Part shown: positions 5,767-5,862 of the stretch, piece by piece
How positions within the stretch are numbered: the first letter of the stretch is position 1
How the letters are laid out: every line of letters begins with the position of its first letter
Origin: Ignavibacteriaceae bacterium
GTDB lineage: Bacteria > Bacteroidota > Ignavibacteria > Ignavibacteriales > Ignavibacteriaceae
Reading direction: 5' to 3'
Assembly (NCBI GenBank): GCA_019912505.1
Contig: JAIOIM010000065.1
Coordinates: forward strand, 1-5,862
DNA: 5,862 bases
Program-made: the position numbers and the translations under genes
Notes under the pieces: generated by a model
Databases searched by the model: none
Seen by the model: only the letters and a program-made list of their open reading frames with translations
Told to the model about the DNA's origin: nothing

Positions 5767-5862
5767 TTATTTTTCTACCGAACTAATTTCTATTGAAATT
5801 TGATCAACTATTTTAAATATTTTTTCGCAGCCGTTCTTTATAAAAACCCAGTCAATGCTTTG
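5767..5862 (-). CDS. C-terminal end of an unidentified protein (partial)
   Basis: An open frame enters from the right edge of the window and runs 31 codons to a TAA that directly abuts the motA ATG with no spacer. The visible tail contains the stretch IDWVFIKNGCEKIF and then alternating hydrophobic residues, with no membrane segment or recognisable motif. Direct abutment to motA suggests co-transcription and translational coupling, so the protein may be flagellar or motility-related. FlbD precedes motA in some flagellar operons, but this tail does not let me confirm or exclude it. That it is coding at all rests on frame continuity and on the tight junction with motA. Confidence 0.6.
   Translation of the reverse strand, partial: QSIDWVFIKNGCEKIFKIVDQISIEISSVEK

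Overview
The window carries a single run of leftward (minus-strand) genes, transcribed from about 5862 down to 534, followed by a gene-free stretch at 1-533 that is packed with inverted repeats. In transcription order the genes are: the last 31 codons of an unidentified protein, motA, motB, a stand-alone receiver protein, a receiver fused to a histidine-kinase-like dimerisation domain, a 232-residue protein I do not recognise, and a soluble three-PAS histidine kinase. Gaps are minimal (0, 1 and 7 nt, then a TAATG overlap of 1 nt) except for 59 nt before the unknown gene, and that gene overlaps the kinase gene by 50 nt. This spacing suggests one operon, possibly with a second entry point before the unknown gene.

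Functionally, motA and motB encode the membrane-bound, peptidoglycan-anchored stator of the flagellar motor. The four genes behind them look like a signalling cassette: a cytoplasmic kinase with a complete catalytic core, two receivers with intact Asp/Thr/Lys sites, no DNA-binding output domain, and a DHp-like His-box domain with no ATPase attached to one receiver. A phosphorelay, or a CheY-like output acting on motility, is an attractive reading. It is inferred from gene order and domain content and is not shown by the sequence.

Organism: the genes are AT-rich (two sampled stretches gave about 30-35% GC), rely mostly on weak or absent Shine-Dalgarno sites, and make an Escherichia-like long-form MotA. 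Together with the style of the receiver and kinase proteins this suggests a motile member of the Bacteroidota/Chlorobi side, for example Ignavibacteria. That is a guess from general style and not from a marker gene.

The 1-533 stretch has no credible gene. It holds a 9-bp perfect hairpin (53-73), a long near-perfect palindrome (189-226), a 137-bp GC-rich element with inverted ends and nested hairpins (244-380), another palindrome (431-461), and a 16-bp direct repeat pair (413-428 and 479-494). This looks like an accumulation of small non-autonomous repeats or structured sequence. No convincing intrinsic terminator for the operon is visible.
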